A stretch of DNA of 64,000 nt from RPQJ01 sp963777725. GTDB lineage: Bacteria > Pseudomonadota > Gammaproteobacteria > Steroidobacterales > Steroidobacteraceae. The stretch lies in the NCBI GenBank assembly GCA_963777725.1, contig CAVZRR010000024.1:7626-71625 (forward strand), read 5' to 3'. The notes below the pieces were generated by a model that ran no database searches, had not been told where the DNA came from, and was given only the letters and a program-made list of their open reading frames with translations. Position numbers and translations under genes: made by a program. Shown here piece by piece: positions 49,713 through 60,043 of the stretch; positions within the stretch are counted from its first letter, which is position 1, and each line of letters begins with the position of its first letter.

Positions 49713-50420
49713 ATGCAGGTCAACGCGGATTTCGACAAGCGCGTCGTGCGGGCGCCGCCGCGTCCGGAGGATTGGGTGCCGTCGCCGATGACGGGCGTGC
49801 ATCGGTATCTGCTCGATCGGGTGGGCGGAGAGATCGCGCGTGCGACGAGCCTCGTGCGCTACGCGGCGGGTTCGCGGTTCGCCCGTCACGAGCACGGTGG
49901 CGGCGAGGAGATCCTCGTGCTGGAGGGCGTGTTCTCCGACGAACGGGGGGACCATCCGGCAGGCACGTATCTACGCAATCCGCCGGGGTCCGGACATGCG
50001 CCGTTCTCGCTCGAGGGTTGCACGCTGTTCGTCAAATTGTGGCAGTTCGCCCGCGGCGACCTGCGCACGATGCGGACCGACACGCGTTCCGCCGACTGGC
50101 ATCCGGGTCTGGTTCCAGGGCTGACGGTGATGCCACTGCACGAGTTCGATGGCATCAGCACCGCACTCGTGCGCTGGGCGCCCAATACCCGGTTCAGTTC
50201 ACACGCGCATCCCGGTGGCGAGGAGATCTTCGTGCTCGAGGGAATGTTCCGGGACGAGCACGGCGAGTATCCGGCGGGCTCGTGGCTGCGCAACCCGAGG
50301 TGGAGCCGGCACATGCCGTTCACGGGTCCGGAGGGGGCACTCATCTACGTGAAGGTTGGCCACCTCGGTGCCGAGCTGCTCACGCCGCCGGCCGACAATG
50401 CTCTGGCGCCGAAGGTGTGA
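49713..50420 (+). CDS. Tandem-cupin (ChrR-like) protein
   Basis: The 235-residue protein has two cupin half-repeats with the same metal motif in each: RHEHGGGEEILVLEG and SHAHPGGEEIFVLEG. Each is followed by the second motif YLRNPPGSGH and WLRNPRWSRH. This is the ChrR cupin-like pattern, but without ChrR's N-terminal zinc-binding anti-sigma domain, so it is probably an enzyme or stress-associated cupin rather than an anti-sigma factor. I take ATG 49713 (MQVNAD) as the start; a GTG at 49704 is possible. It is 23 bases after the DUF885 gene. Confidence 0.84.
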   Translation: MQVNADFDKRVVRAPPRPEDWVPSPMTGVHRYLLDRVGGEIARATSLVRYAAGSRFARHEHGGGEEILVLEGVFSDERGDHPAGTYLRNPPGSGHAPFSLEGCTLFVKLWQFARGDLRTMRTDTRSADWHPGLVPGLTVMPLHEFDGISTALVRWAPNTRFSSHAHPGGEEIFVLEGMFRDEHGEYPAGSWLRNPRWSRHMPFTGPEGALIYVKVGHLGAELLTPPADNALAPKV

Positions 50421-50476
50421 TCGATGCCGAGCAAGCACCATTTTGCGGAGGTCGTTCATGCCCGCCCGGAGCCGTC

Positions 50477-50752
50477 ATGTGCCGCAACATCAAGACGCTG
50501 TTTAATTTCGACCCGCCGGTCACCGAGGCGGAGATCAGTGATGCGTCGCTGCAATTCGTCCGGAAACTGAGCGGCTTTCACCGTCCGTCGAAAGCAAACG
50601 CCGCGGCGTTCGAGCGGGCGACCGGGGAGATCGCCGCCGCGGCCCGCGTGCTGCTCGCTTCGCTCGTGACCGAGGCGGAGCCGCGCAGCCGCGAGGTGGA
50701 AGCGCTCAAGGCGAAAGCGCGCTCAGCGCAGCGTTTTGCCGTACGGGAATGA
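50477..50752 (+). CDS. DUF2277-family small protein
   Basis: The 91-residue protein begins MCRNIKTLFNFDPP and contains LQFVRKLSGFHRPSKANAAAFERA, the signature of the DUF2277 family of small soluble proteins. These are widespread in soil bacteria and have no known function. GGAG lies five bases before the ATG. The three genes from DUF885 to DUF2277 run on one strand with gaps of 23 and 56 bases and could be one transcript. Confidence 0.86.
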   Translation: MCRNIKTLFNFDPPVTEAEISDASLQFVRKLSGFHRPSKANAAAFERATGEIAAAARVLLASLVTEAEPRSREVEALKAKARSAQRFAVRE

Positions 50753-51231
50753 ATCGCGGAGTCGTGAAGGGTCAAATTGGCGCGGATTGACGCGCCTTAG
50801 CCAGACGTCGTTACGATTCCAGCCCGACGGCGCGGTGCCGAAGGTCCGAGCGGCCGACGCCGTGCGCTCAGCCAGGACGGCGAGTGCTGTCGCGATCACG
50901 GGGTCTGCCCAGCTCATCTTGGTGCGCTCCGTTCTGCCTGCGTCGCGGATGGCCACCATTTGAAGATCCGCGCAGTGTCCTGAGTATCGCGCAGTCGCGA
51001 CACCGCGCCAGTGCCAAAAGTGTTTCCATTTGGCGACAGCGTGGTGATGCGATCCATCGTCCGCGATCGAGTGCAACCAGGCTCATCGGATGAGCCCGGG
51101 TGCGGCCTACCATCGATCCGGCGCAGGCTTCCCTGCAGCGCAGCACGACACGACATGGGTGTGAACCGTGAAGTGTGTCGAGAACGACGGCAGGGTTGAT
51201 GATTGAATCGGATCACGCTGGGATGACGCCT
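50753..51231. other. Low-coding intergenic region
   Basis: I see no convincing gene here. A hairpin GGCGCG-N6-CGCGCC (50779-50796) follows the DUF2277 gene and could terminate it. A second dyad, GGCTCAT-CGG-ATGAGCC (51080-51096), has no T-tract. A reverse-strand frame at 50723-50917 could encode 64 residues behind GGAG, but it overlaps the DUF2277 end and has no recognisable content. Composition is less coding-like than its surroundings and it leads into a gene remnant. Confidence 0.6.
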
Positions 51232-51372
51232 ATGGCCAGTGACAAGACACAACGAAACCTTCGCCGGGCCGCGGAGCTGATCGCGAAGGCCGATGCGCTG
51301 CTGATCACGGCGGGTGCCGGGATGAGCGTGGACGTGGCTCAGGGTGCAGGCGTATTACGAGCAGCAAAATGA
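51232..51372 (+). pseudogene. Truncated SIR2-family gene fragment
   Basis: The start of a SIR2/sirtuin-like protein is visible: LRRAAELIAKADALLITAGAGMSVD, in which TAGAGMS is the NAD-binding glycine motif that normally continues S-G-L-P-D-F-R-G. Here it is lost after about residue 33 (near 51333) and a short unrelated tail leads to a stop at 51370-51372. The rest of the SIR2 domain, 200 or more residues, is absent from the window. The stop overlaps the ATG of the next ORF (ATGA), so translation of the fragment could still feed that gene. A deletion joining two genes is the simplest explanation. Confidence 0.65.
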
Positions 51373-51833
51373 CAAATGACCAGCAGGCGCTGCTTCGGGC
51401 AGCCATTGCCGCGGTCCGCCACTGCGCGGATCAAATGGAAGCCCAGGCGACGGGTCTTCTCGAGGCGCTGCCGGCGGCGGCGATCAGTGAGGCATTGCGG
51501 GCGAACGCGTTGGAACTCACCGCAGGACTCAAGGACGCGTCGGGTCGAGTCACGTTCGAGCTGGCGTTGCTGCAGGCGGAACTCGCCGACGAAACGACAG
51601 CGCCTGCGACTGCGGTGAAACGCCTGTCGGCCATGGACGCGACGATGATGGCTGCGGTGGCCGCGCTGACGGACGTCGTCGATCAACTTGAGGCGGCGGC
51701 TGAGCAAGACGAGGGATACGAGCCCGCGTTCGTGCTGGTGATCGAGGCCACCGGCGTACTGCTGCAGGCGCTCGGGGAGGCGCGAGCTGCTACGGAAGCG
51801 CTCGGCGCGGCGCTGCGTGTTATCCCGTCGTGA
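51369..51833 (+). CDS. Small alpha-helical protein, unknown function
   Basis: The 154-residue product is rich in Ala, Leu and Glu and seems wholly helical, with heptad-like segments (VVDQLEAAAEQDEG, EATGVLLQALGEARAATEAL). No domain or catalytic motif can be seen, and no signal or membrane segment. Its ATG overlaps the SIR2 remnant's stop. It may be the stray partner of the lost SIR2 gene, or the tail end of the deletion. Confidence 0.55.
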   Translation: MTNDQQALLRAAIAAVRHCADQMEAQATGLLEALPAAAISEALRANALELTAGLKDASGRVTFELALLQAELADETTAPATAVKRLSAMDATMMAAVAALTDVVDQLEAAAEQDEGYEPAFVLVIEATGVLLQALGEARAATEALGAALRVIPS

Positions 51834-51843
51834 AATGACGGCA

Positions 51844-52374
51844 CTACTCGCGCGGCTGTGACGCCAGCGCGGCGAATCCTGCGAACTGCTGGCGAACTAC
51901 GCCATCCACGACCGACGCGAACGCATCGAGCTTGTGCGACGCGTCGCCGCTGATCCGGTAGGTCACGACGGCGGTCGTGCCGGTCGCCGTTGCAGCCAGC
52001 GTCACGGTCATGATGCCGGTCACGGCCATCTCCTGGAACGGCCCGAGTGAGCCGCGAAACCGCAGCAGCTTGCCCGGCATCGCCATGACGACGCGCCCGT
52101 GCTCGGCGCTGCCGCCGTCCCACTGTTCGCAGAAACAGCCGCCCGCCTCGGGTTTCAGGCTCATGTTCGCCGCGCTGCCCGACCACGTGTGATCGTTGGG
52201 CCAGTAGCGCTCCGGGTGCACCAGTACCGCCCAGGCGTCGGCGGGGGCGGCGCTCAGTTCGAAGCGATGTTCGAAGATCACGCCGTCCGGCGACGCCTGC
52301 TTGATCTCCGCGCCGGCGAGGCCCGGGAGCAGGGCGGCCACTGCCAGGGCACTCCACCACGCTCGCTCTTTCAT
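51844..52374 (-). CDS. Exported SRPBCC-fold protein
   Basis: The 176-residue protein has a signal peptide (WWSALAVAALLPGLAGA-E, residues 5-22) followed by a START/SRPBCC lipid-binding fold: FEHRFELSAAPADAWAVLVHPERYWP, VMAMPGKLLRFRGSLGPF and VTYRISGDASHKL. The opening, in which a helix follows the first strand, and the length match AHSA1/polyketide-cyclase-like members. A hydrophobic ligand is likely but not known. ATG 52374 is chosen for its signal peptide. It is 22 bases after the TPR gene on the same strand. Confidence 0.78.
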   Translation of the reverse strand: MKERAWWSALAVAALLPGLAGAEIKQASPDGVIFEHRFELSAAPADAWAVLVHPERYWPNDHTWSGSAANMSLKPEAGGCFCEQWDGGSAEHGRVVMAMPGKLLRFRGSLGPFQEMAVTGIMTVTLAATATGTTAVVTYRISGDASHKLDAFASVVDGVVRQQFAGFAALASQPRE

Positions 52375-52396
52375 TCGGTCTCCAACGAGCACGCGC

Positions 52397-54088
52397 CTAG
52401 ATCCGCGACGCGACGGGCTGCACGTCCGCATTCGCCCAGGCCGCGGCCAGTTGCTGCTCGGCTGCCGCGGCTTCGTCGACGCGCTTCTGTGCGCGCAGGC
52501 TTTCCGCCAGTCCCCGCAGCGACCAGCCGTTCGACGGGTTGCGGTGCAGTTCCTCGCGGTAGACCGACTCCGCCTCGGCCGGCTGGTTGGCAGCGAGCAA
52601 CACCACGCCGAGCGTCTGCCGCACCGGCGCGTGCCAGCCCGGTGGCTCGTCGTAGGGAATCTCGTCCTCGATCAGCACGGCCTCGCGCAGTGTCGCGATT
52701 GCGGTGCGGTGGTCGCCGCGCGCGAGGGCCAGTTCGGCGCTCACCGTGCGCTCGGCGATGTGCACTGCATGTGACAGCGGATAGCGGTCCCATACGGTCA
52801 GCGTCTCGAGGATCGGATCGGCGGCCAGCGTGCTGAGTGCGGCGTAGTGCTTCGCGGCGTCCTCGGGTCGCTCCTGGCGCAGTGCCGCCATCGCCTGCGC
52901 GTAATGCCAGATCGCGGTCACGTAGGGCAGGTCGGGCGCCGGATTCGCTTCGGCCGCGATCTCGTCCCAGCGGCCGAAACGGACGCGATCGAACCACGGC
53001 GTCATCCAGTAGTGCTGCAACCCGGCGAAGCCCGGCTGTCGCATCAGCTCCGGCAGGTTGACGCGCGCGGCCGTCTGCAGCGCAGCATCGCGGGCGACGG
53101 CGCTTGCGCCTCCCATGCTCGCAGCGAACCACAGGAAGTGATGGTTGTGCGGCACGTAGCCGAGCGGGTAGAGGCCCTGGACGTTGCCGCGACACATCGC
53201 GAGGTAAGCGTCGTCGGCCTCGATCGCCTTCTGGTTCGCGATGACCGCGTCGTGCCAGCGGCCGACTCGTGCGTAGATGTGGGCCGGCATGTGCACGAGG
53301 TGCCCCGAGCCCGGAATCAGCTCGCGCAGTCGATCGGCAGCTGCGACGCCGCGATGCGGATCCGCCGAGGCCTCGACCGCGTGCACGTACAGGTGCAGCG
53401 CGCCGGCGTGATCCGGGTTGCGGGCCATCACGGATTCCAGGATCGAGACGATCTCCGCCGTGTGGCCCTTGGGCTGCAGCTGCTCGTCGTAGTAATCCCA
53501 CGGCTGCAGGTCCATCAGCGCCTCGGCGTGGAAGGCCGCCGCGTCGAGGTCGTCCGGTCGCTCGGCCGCGAGCTGGCCGGTCGCCTGTGCGTAGGCCTCG
53601 TCGAGCGGGCGCCGGTCGTCCGGCGGATTCTCGGCGTATCGCGCCGCGAGCGCGCGAATGAACGCCTGCTCGCGCTCGCTCGCGTGCGGCGCCAGTGCGA
53701 TCGCGCGCTGCAGTCGCTGCCACGCTTTCTGGTTGTTCGCCGGGTCCATGCCGCTGTTGACGTGCGGGCCGAGCACCAGCGCGGCGCCCCACCAGCACAT
53801 CGCGCACTCGGGATCGAGTTCCGTGGCCTTGAGGTAGGTTCGCTCCGCGGCGTCGTGATTGAACCCGTAGGTGAGCATCAGTCCCTGGTCGAACCAGCGT
53901 TGCACTTCGGGGTGTGAACTGGTCACTGGGAACGTGTAGTCGCCGAGTCCTTCGAGCAAGGTCGCGCCGATCGGTGCGGCGACGGCAGGGCTGGGCGGGG
54001 GAGATGACTGGTCGGAGGTGCGTCGTCCGTAGAAGAGACCGGCGGCGACGGCGATGGCGACCAGCGCAACGACAAGTATGCGGTTCAT
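52397..54088 (-). CDS. Tetratricopeptide-repeat exported protein
   Basis: The 563-residue protein has an N-terminal membrane helix or signal (ILVVALVAIAVAAGLFYG) and about ten TPR-like helical pairs. The opening FPVTSSHPEVQRWFDQGLMLTYGFNHDAAERTYLKA and the conserved ECAMCWWGAALVLGPHVN with HMPAHIYARVGRW mark a family of periplasmic TPR proteins. No enzyme domain is seen. Its role is probably in binding other proteins. GGAGGGG lies seven bases before the ATG. Confidence 0.85.
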   Translation of the reverse strand: MNRILVVALVAIAVAAGLFYGRRTSDQSSPPPSPAVAAPIGATLLEGLGDYTFPVTSSHPEVQRWFDQGLMLTYGFNHDAAERTYLKATELDPECAMCWWGAALVLGPHVNSGMDPANNQKAWQRLQRAIALAPHASEREQAFIRALAARYAENPPDDRRPLDEAYAQATGQLAAERPDDLDAAAFHAEALMDLQPWDYYDEQLQPKGHTAEIVSILESVMARNPDHAGALHLYVHAVEASADPHRGVAAADRLRELIPGSGHLVHMPAHIYARVGRWHDAVIANQKAIEADDAYLAMCRGNVQGLYPLGYVPHNHHFLWFAASMGGASAVARDAALQTAARVNLPELMRQPGFAGLQHYWMTPWFDRVRFGRWDEIAAEANPAPDLPYVTAIWHYAQAMAALRQERPEDAAKHYAALSTLAADPILETLTVWDRYPLSHAVHIAERTVSAELALARGDHRTAIATLREAVLIEDEIPYDEPPGWHAPVRQTLGVVLLAANQPAEAESVYREELHRNPSNGWSLRGLAESLRAQKRVDEAAAAEQQLAAAWANADVQPVASRI

Positions 54089-54182
54089 GGAACCCCTCCT
54101 TGATCGTTTCGAAGGGGACTAATTACGCCTAATTCGCCTGGATCGCAATAGTTCTCACTTGCAGACCCCCGGACTCCGCCGC

Positions 54183-55511
54183 TCAGGCCATGCCGATCGC
54201 AACCAGCCGCTCGTCTTGCTCGGCCACCGACAGCTTGGGGCAGTGCCGCGACAGCTTCGCGAGCAGCGCAAGCAGCCAGGGCGCGTGCACGCCGAGGACG
54301 AGCTTGCCCGTCGTGAGCAGCGCGACCGAGGTCGCCCGCTCCGGGTCGGCCCAGACGAAGATGTTGGCGAACCCGAGATGCCCGAACGCTTGCGACGTGT
54401 CGGGACCGTAGAGTCCCCACGGGCTGGCGCCCAGCATCATTCCAGCCGAGTAGCGCAGCGGCACGAGCAGTGACCGGTCGATTTCCGGCTTGCCGACCTC
54501 GGCGATCGCGCGTCGGACAGTCAGCGGCGCGAAGACCCGCGCGCCACCGAACTCGCCGCCATCGAGCAGGCACTGGAAGAACTTCGAGCAGTCGTCGGCG
54601 GTCGCCACGCCGTTGCCCGCCGGAATCACGGCCCGATAGAAGCGCGGATCATTCGACAGCCGGACCGCGTGTTCGAGGTTGGTGCCGATCGCACGCTGCA
54701 GGTACCGATCGGCGGGCCGGCTTGCCTTGAATCCGGTGACGTAGTTGCGCGCCACTTGCCCCAGCGTTCGGCCGCGCGCGCCGAAGTCGAACGAGCTCAT
54801 GCCGAGCGGGGCGCTGATGTGGTCGCGGAAGAACGCGCGGAACCCCTGGCCGGCAATCTTCTCCACCAGCGCGGCCACGACGAATCCCGTCGTCAGCGCG
54901 TGGTACGCGTGGTGGCGGCCCGGCTTGTCGGGCGCGGTCGCGTAGATCAGCCGCAGGATCTCGTTGCGGTCGAGCAGCAGCTCCGCGACGTCGACGTCGC
55001 TGGTCGGGATCGTCGGGATGCCGGCCTTGTGGCACAGCAGCTGGTAGATCGTGATGTCGCGCTTGCCGTTGCGCCCGAACTCCGGCAGGTAATGGCTGAC
55101 CGGATCGAGCAGGCTCAGCGCCTTGCGCTCGGACAGCAGGTGCAACGGCATCGCCGCCATCGCCTTGCTCGCCGAGAAAACGCAGACGGGCGTCTCCGGG
55201 GTCATCGGCACGGGCGTCTCGCCGCGGTCGTCGGGCCCGTTGCCGCGCGCGTGCCCGATCGCGCGCTTCAGCACGACGCGTCCGTGGCGGCGCACGACCA
55301 GCGAAAGGCCCGGGTGCATGCCGGTGGCATAGACGCGCTCCGCCGCGCGCCAGATCGCCGCGACGCCTTCACGTGTCATCCCGACCGGCTCCGGATCGCG
55401 CTCCTCCGAGTCGGCAATCGACGTGACGCAGCCGAGCTCGGCCGGGACCTCGGCCGCGTCGAGCAACAGCCGGCGCAGCGGTGCCGACGTGTGGCGAAGG
55501 GCTGCAAGCAT
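54183..55511 (-). CDS. Serine beta-lactamase-fold esterase/peptidase
   Basis: The 442-residue protein is a class C beta-lactamase-like hydrolase (EstB/LACTB family). The nucleophile motif is SASK in CVFSASKAMAAMP, followed by YHALTTGFVVAALVEKIAGQGF (carrying the Tyr of the Y-x-N-type motif) and HLGFANIFVWADP near the end. No signal peptide is seen. Such proteins are esterases or peptidases; the substrate is unknown. The ATG at 55511 is selected because the sequence upstream overlaps the divergent GST promoter. Confidence 0.84.
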   Translation of the reverse strand: MLAALRHTSAPLRRLLLDAAEVPAELGCVTSIADSEERDPEPVGMTREGVAAIWRAAERVYATGMHPGLSLVVRRHGRVVLKRAIGHARGNGPDDRGETPVPMTPETPVCVFSASKAMAAMPLHLLSERKALSLLDPVSHYLPEFGRNGKRDITIYQLLCHKAGIPTIPTSDVDVAELLLDRNEILRLIYATAPDKPGRHHAYHALTTGFVVAALVEKIAGQGFRAFFRDHISAPLGMSSFDFGARGRTLGQVARNYVTGFKASRPADRYLQRAIGTNLEHAVRLSNDPRFYRAVIPAGNGVATADDCSKFFQCLLDGGEFGGARVFAPLTVRRAIAEVGKPEIDRSLLVPLRYSAGMMLGASPWGLYGPDTSQAFGHLGFANIFVWADPERATSVALLTTGKLVLGVHAPWLLALLAKLSRHCPKLSVAEQDERLVAIGMA

Positions 55512-55578
55512 GTCCGGACCTTTCGGGCGACCAGTGGTTCTGGGATAGTCGCAGATCACCGCAGGAGCCGTCATCCCG

Positions 55579-56274
55579 ATGATCGATCTGTACACCGCCG
55601 CGACCCCGAACGGGCACAAGGTCTCGATCGTGCTCGAGGAACTCGAGCTGCCCTACACGGTGCACGCGCTCGATCTAGGCAAGCTCGAGCAGAAACGTCC
55701 GGAGTTCCTGGCGATCAGTCCCAACGGGCGCATTCCCGCGATCGTGGATCGGGCCGCGGACGATTTCGCCGTCTTCGAGTCGGGCGCGATCCTCGTCTAC
55801 CTTGCCGAGAAGACCGGGCGCCTGCTGCCGGCCGACGCGAAGGGTCGTTCGCGCGTCATGCAGTGGCTGATGTTCCAGATGGGCGGGATCGGTCCGATGA
55901 TGGGCCAGGCGAATGTGTTCTTCCGCTACTTCCCCGAGAAGATCCAGCCGGCGATCGACCGCTACCACGGTGAGGTGCGGCGGCTGTTCGGCGTGCTCGA
56001 CACGCAGCTCGACGGCCGCGAGTACCTCGCAGGCGACTACTCGATCGCCGACATCGCGAACTGGGCCTGGGTGCGCACGCACAAGTGGTCCGGCGTCGCG
56101 CTCGAAGGGTTGCCCAACCTCGAGCGCTGGGTGGCGCAACTGGCCGCGCGGCCCGCTTGCCAGCGTGGCATCGACGTTCCGCCGCGGCCCGTGCGCAGCG
56201 AAGATGGCAAGGGCGCGGAGCGGTTCGTCGAGGAGGCCCGCAAGATGGTCGAGATGGGGCGGGGCCGCGCCTGA
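55579..56274 (+). CDS. Glutathione S-transferase (Ure2p/YfcG class)
   Basis: The 231-residue protein has the thioredoxin-like N-domain (MIDLYTAATPNGHKVSIVLEEL, with TPNG instead of a catalytic Ser/Tyr/Cys motif; NPNGRIPAIVD; ESGAILVYLAEK) and the helical C-domain (YLAGDYSIADIANWAWVR). The N-cap box and NG motif are typical of Ure2p/YfcG-class GSTs, which carry disulfide-bond reductase activity. It stands divergent from the beta-lactamase-fold gene. Confidence 0.92.
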   Translation: MIDLYTAATPNGHKVSIVLEELELPYTVHALDLGKLEQKRPEFLAISPNGRIPAIVDRAADDFAVFESGAILVYLAEKTGRLLPADAKGRSRVMQWLMFQMGGIGPMMGQANVFFRYFPEKIQPAIDRYHGEVRRLFGVLDTQLDGREYLAGDYSIADIANWAWVRTHKWSGVALEGLPNLERWVAQLAARPACQRGIDVPPRPVRSEDGKGAERFVEEARKMVEMGRGRA

Positions 56275-56278
56275 AACG

Positions 56279-57552
56279 TCAGGGCGTCCGCGGCCGATAG
56301 CGATCCCGCAGTTCCGTCTGCCGCGTGCGCAGCGGCTGCAACAGGCCGTCGATCCACACCTGCTCCGCGACCGAGGTCACCTCGAGCGGATCGCCGGACC
56401 ACAGCACGAGATCCGCTGCGTAGCCGGGAGCGATCCGGCCGAGCTCGGTGCCGAGTCCGAAGATTTCCGCGGGTCCGCTCGTCAGCGCCGCGAGCGCAGC
56501 GTCCCAAGGCAACCCGTTAGCGACCGCTACGCCTGCGGCCTGCCGCACCTTGTAGGCGTTGTGGGTCGGGTCCACGAGTTGGGTGAATGCGATCGGCACC
56601 CCGGCCTCGTGCAATCGCGCGGCATTGTCGAGCGAGACGCCGATCTGGTCGAACGTGCCCGGCAAGTTCAGCAGCGGATCGACGATGACCGGCACTTTCG
56701 CAGTCGCCAGCAGGCTCGCGACCTGCGTCGCCTGGGCGCCGCCGACGATCACCGGGCGCGCGCCGTTGCGCTTGGCAAACGCGAGCACCTGCCGGATGTC
56801 CGTCGCACGGTCCACGCTGAACGCGATGCGCCCGCCAGCGAGATAGCGGGCCAGCACCTCGCGGCCGTTTGGCGTGAGCAGTTGAAAATCGCCATCGCGC
56901 GCGGTGGCCGGAGGGCGTGCCTCGCGGACGGCCTGGTCGAGCAACATGAACTGCGCGGCCCGGCTCATCCCGGAGGCACTCGTCGCCTCCGGACCGAGAT
57001 TGACGAACAGGGTGCGGCTCGGCGCGGGAAACGCTTCGACCCGCCCGTCGAGGCGCGCCACTGCGCCCTGGCCGGCGAGCACCGTGCCGCCCGTGACTGC
57101 GCTCGGCGCGACGACGGCAAACGTGATGCCCTCGGCGCGATTCACGCTGATCGGCACGGATTCGGCATTGAAGGCGACCGTGACGTCGAACTCGGGTCGC
57201 GGCTCGAGACTTGCGCCCTCTGCATGCACCGTCGGTGAATTGTCGACCGTGGAGGATTCGCCCGAGATCTCCTCGACGCCAAACGCCGTGACGCCACCGA
57301 AGAGTCCGGCGGTGAGCGGTCGCCCGCGGGCCTCGATCACGGTGATCCCGGGCGCGGCGGCGAGACCGGTGCCCACCTCGGCGATGCGGCCGTTGCGCAC
57401 CAGCACGTCGCCGCTTTCGATCGTGCCGCGCGGGCTCGACGTGTGGACGGTCGCGCCGCGGATCAGTAAGTCCTGCGCCGTGGCAGATCCGGGCAGCAGG
57501 CTCACTGCGAGCAGCGCCGCGAGAACGGTGCAGGTGCAGGGGATCGTGCGGT

Positions 57553-57556
<4 letters not shown>
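56279..57556 (-). CDS. Amidohydrolase-family protein lacking metal ligands
   Basis: The 425-residue exported protein has a signal peptide (LAALLAVSLLPGSATA) and the amidohydrolase/imidazolonepropionase-like scaffold. Its start, DLLIRGATVHT, and end, GRIAPGYAADLVLWSGDPLEVTS, are the usual N- and C-terminal beta-sandwich parts. The metal-binding D-x-H-x-H, normally after the first strand, is replaced by AGLFGGVTAFGVEEIS, and no histidines occupy the later ligand positions. I conclude it is a pseudoenzyme or has a changed mechanism. It overlaps the upstream intact amidohydrolase by four bases, so a heteromeric pair is plausible. Confidence 0.86.
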
Positions 57557-58953
<1,397 letters not shown>

Positions 58954-59110
58954 GGACAACCCCCGGGAGCGCAGCTGCGAATCCCAAAAAGTCTCGCGGT
59001 CCGGCTGCGCAATGTCCAGATCCAGACCGCGGCGACTACGGAGCACCCGGCCGGGGGAGAATCGGCTAGCATTCCCGGCCCAAGGGCCCACGCTCCTGGA
59101 GGTTCCCGTG

Positions 59111-60043
59111 ATGAGGTCGAAGCCATTGCCCTCGCTGCTCGCGCCGTCCGGCGCTTTGTTCGCGGCGCTGATCGTCGCAGGCTGTGCCGAGAAAGCGCCG
59201 CCCGCGCCCGTTCAGCCTGCGGGTCCTCCGCCCGCGCCGACGCTCGAGCAGTTGCAGTCGGCCAGCGTCTCGGGCGTCTTCGACCAGGCGGTCACGCTCT
59301 CGGGCGGCGCCTACGAAGGCGAGCCGGCCGCGGCGGATGCGAGCTCACGGCCGCGCCTCGTGCTCTGGGCGCCGACGCTGCATTTCGGCGACATCGACGG
59401 GACCGAAGGCAACGAAGCGGTCGCAATGCTGAGTTCGACGGCGGGTGGCAGCGGCGAGTTCGTGCACGTCGCCGTGTTCGGCGTGCGGGACGGCGCGCTG
59501 GTCAATCTCGGCACGGCACCGGTCGGCGACCGCACGAAACTGCAGAGCCTGTGGCTCGAGCGCGGCAAGATCCTGATGGACGTGATCGAGGCGGGGCCGG
59601 ACGACGCCGCGTGCTGCCCGACCCAGGTCGCCCGCAAGACCTATGCGATGGAAGGCGGGGCGCTGAAGCAGCTGTCGAGCGAAGTGCGCGGCGTGCTCGC
59701 GCTCAGCATGCTCGCCGCCAACGAATGGCAGCTCGTCGAGATTGACGGCCAGCCGCTGGCGGCCGGCATCGAGGCGCCGTTGATCCATTTCGAGAACGAC
59801 AAGGTGCGCGGCTTTTCCGGCTGCAACCGGTTCACGGCGCCGGTCAAGGAGACGAAGCCGGGCGAGATCGACATCGGCCCGCCCGCCGGAACGAAGATGG
59901 CCTGCCCGCAGCCGCAGATGGATCTCGAGCAGCGCTTCCTCACTCAGCTCGATGCCGTGAATCGCTACAGCTACCTCGCCGGGCAACTGGCGCTCAGCTG
60001 GCAGGACGCGGACCAGGCCGGGGTGCTCGTCTTCCGGAAGTAG
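59111..60043 (+). CDS. META-domain (HslJ-like) lipoprotein
   Basis: The 310-residue protein has a lipobox (LIVAGC at about residue 25) followed by a proline-rich linker and a novel-looking middle part. A C-terminal META domain follows: WQLVEIDGQPLAAG, GFSGCNRFTAPV and MACPQPQMDLEQRFL. META/HslJ domains occur in outer-membrane lipoproteins linked to stress and antibiotic (novobiocin) tolerance. GGAGG lies 10 bases before the ATG. Its last 50 bases overlap the end of the convergent wax-ester synthase gene. Confidence 0.85.
   Translation: MRSKPLPSLLAPSGALFAALIVAGCAEKAPPAPVQPAGPPPAPTLEQLQSASVSGVFDQAVTLSGGAYEGEPAAADASSRPRLVLWAPTLHFGDIDGTEGNEAVAMLSSTAGGSGEFVHVAVFGVRDGALVNLGTAPVGDRTKLQSLWLERGKILMDVIEAGPDDAACCPTQVARKTYAMEGGALKQLSSEVRGVLALSMLAANEWQLVEIDGQPLAAGIEAPLIHFENDKVRGFSGCNRFTAPVKETKPGEIDIGPPAGTKMACPQPQMDLEQRFLTQLDAVNRYSYLAGQLALSWQDADQAGVLVFRK

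Noticed and set aside
50723..50917. Reverse-strand 64-codon gene behind GGAG
   Set aside because: Overlaps the DUF2277 coding end, has no recognisable motif and no conserved start context.
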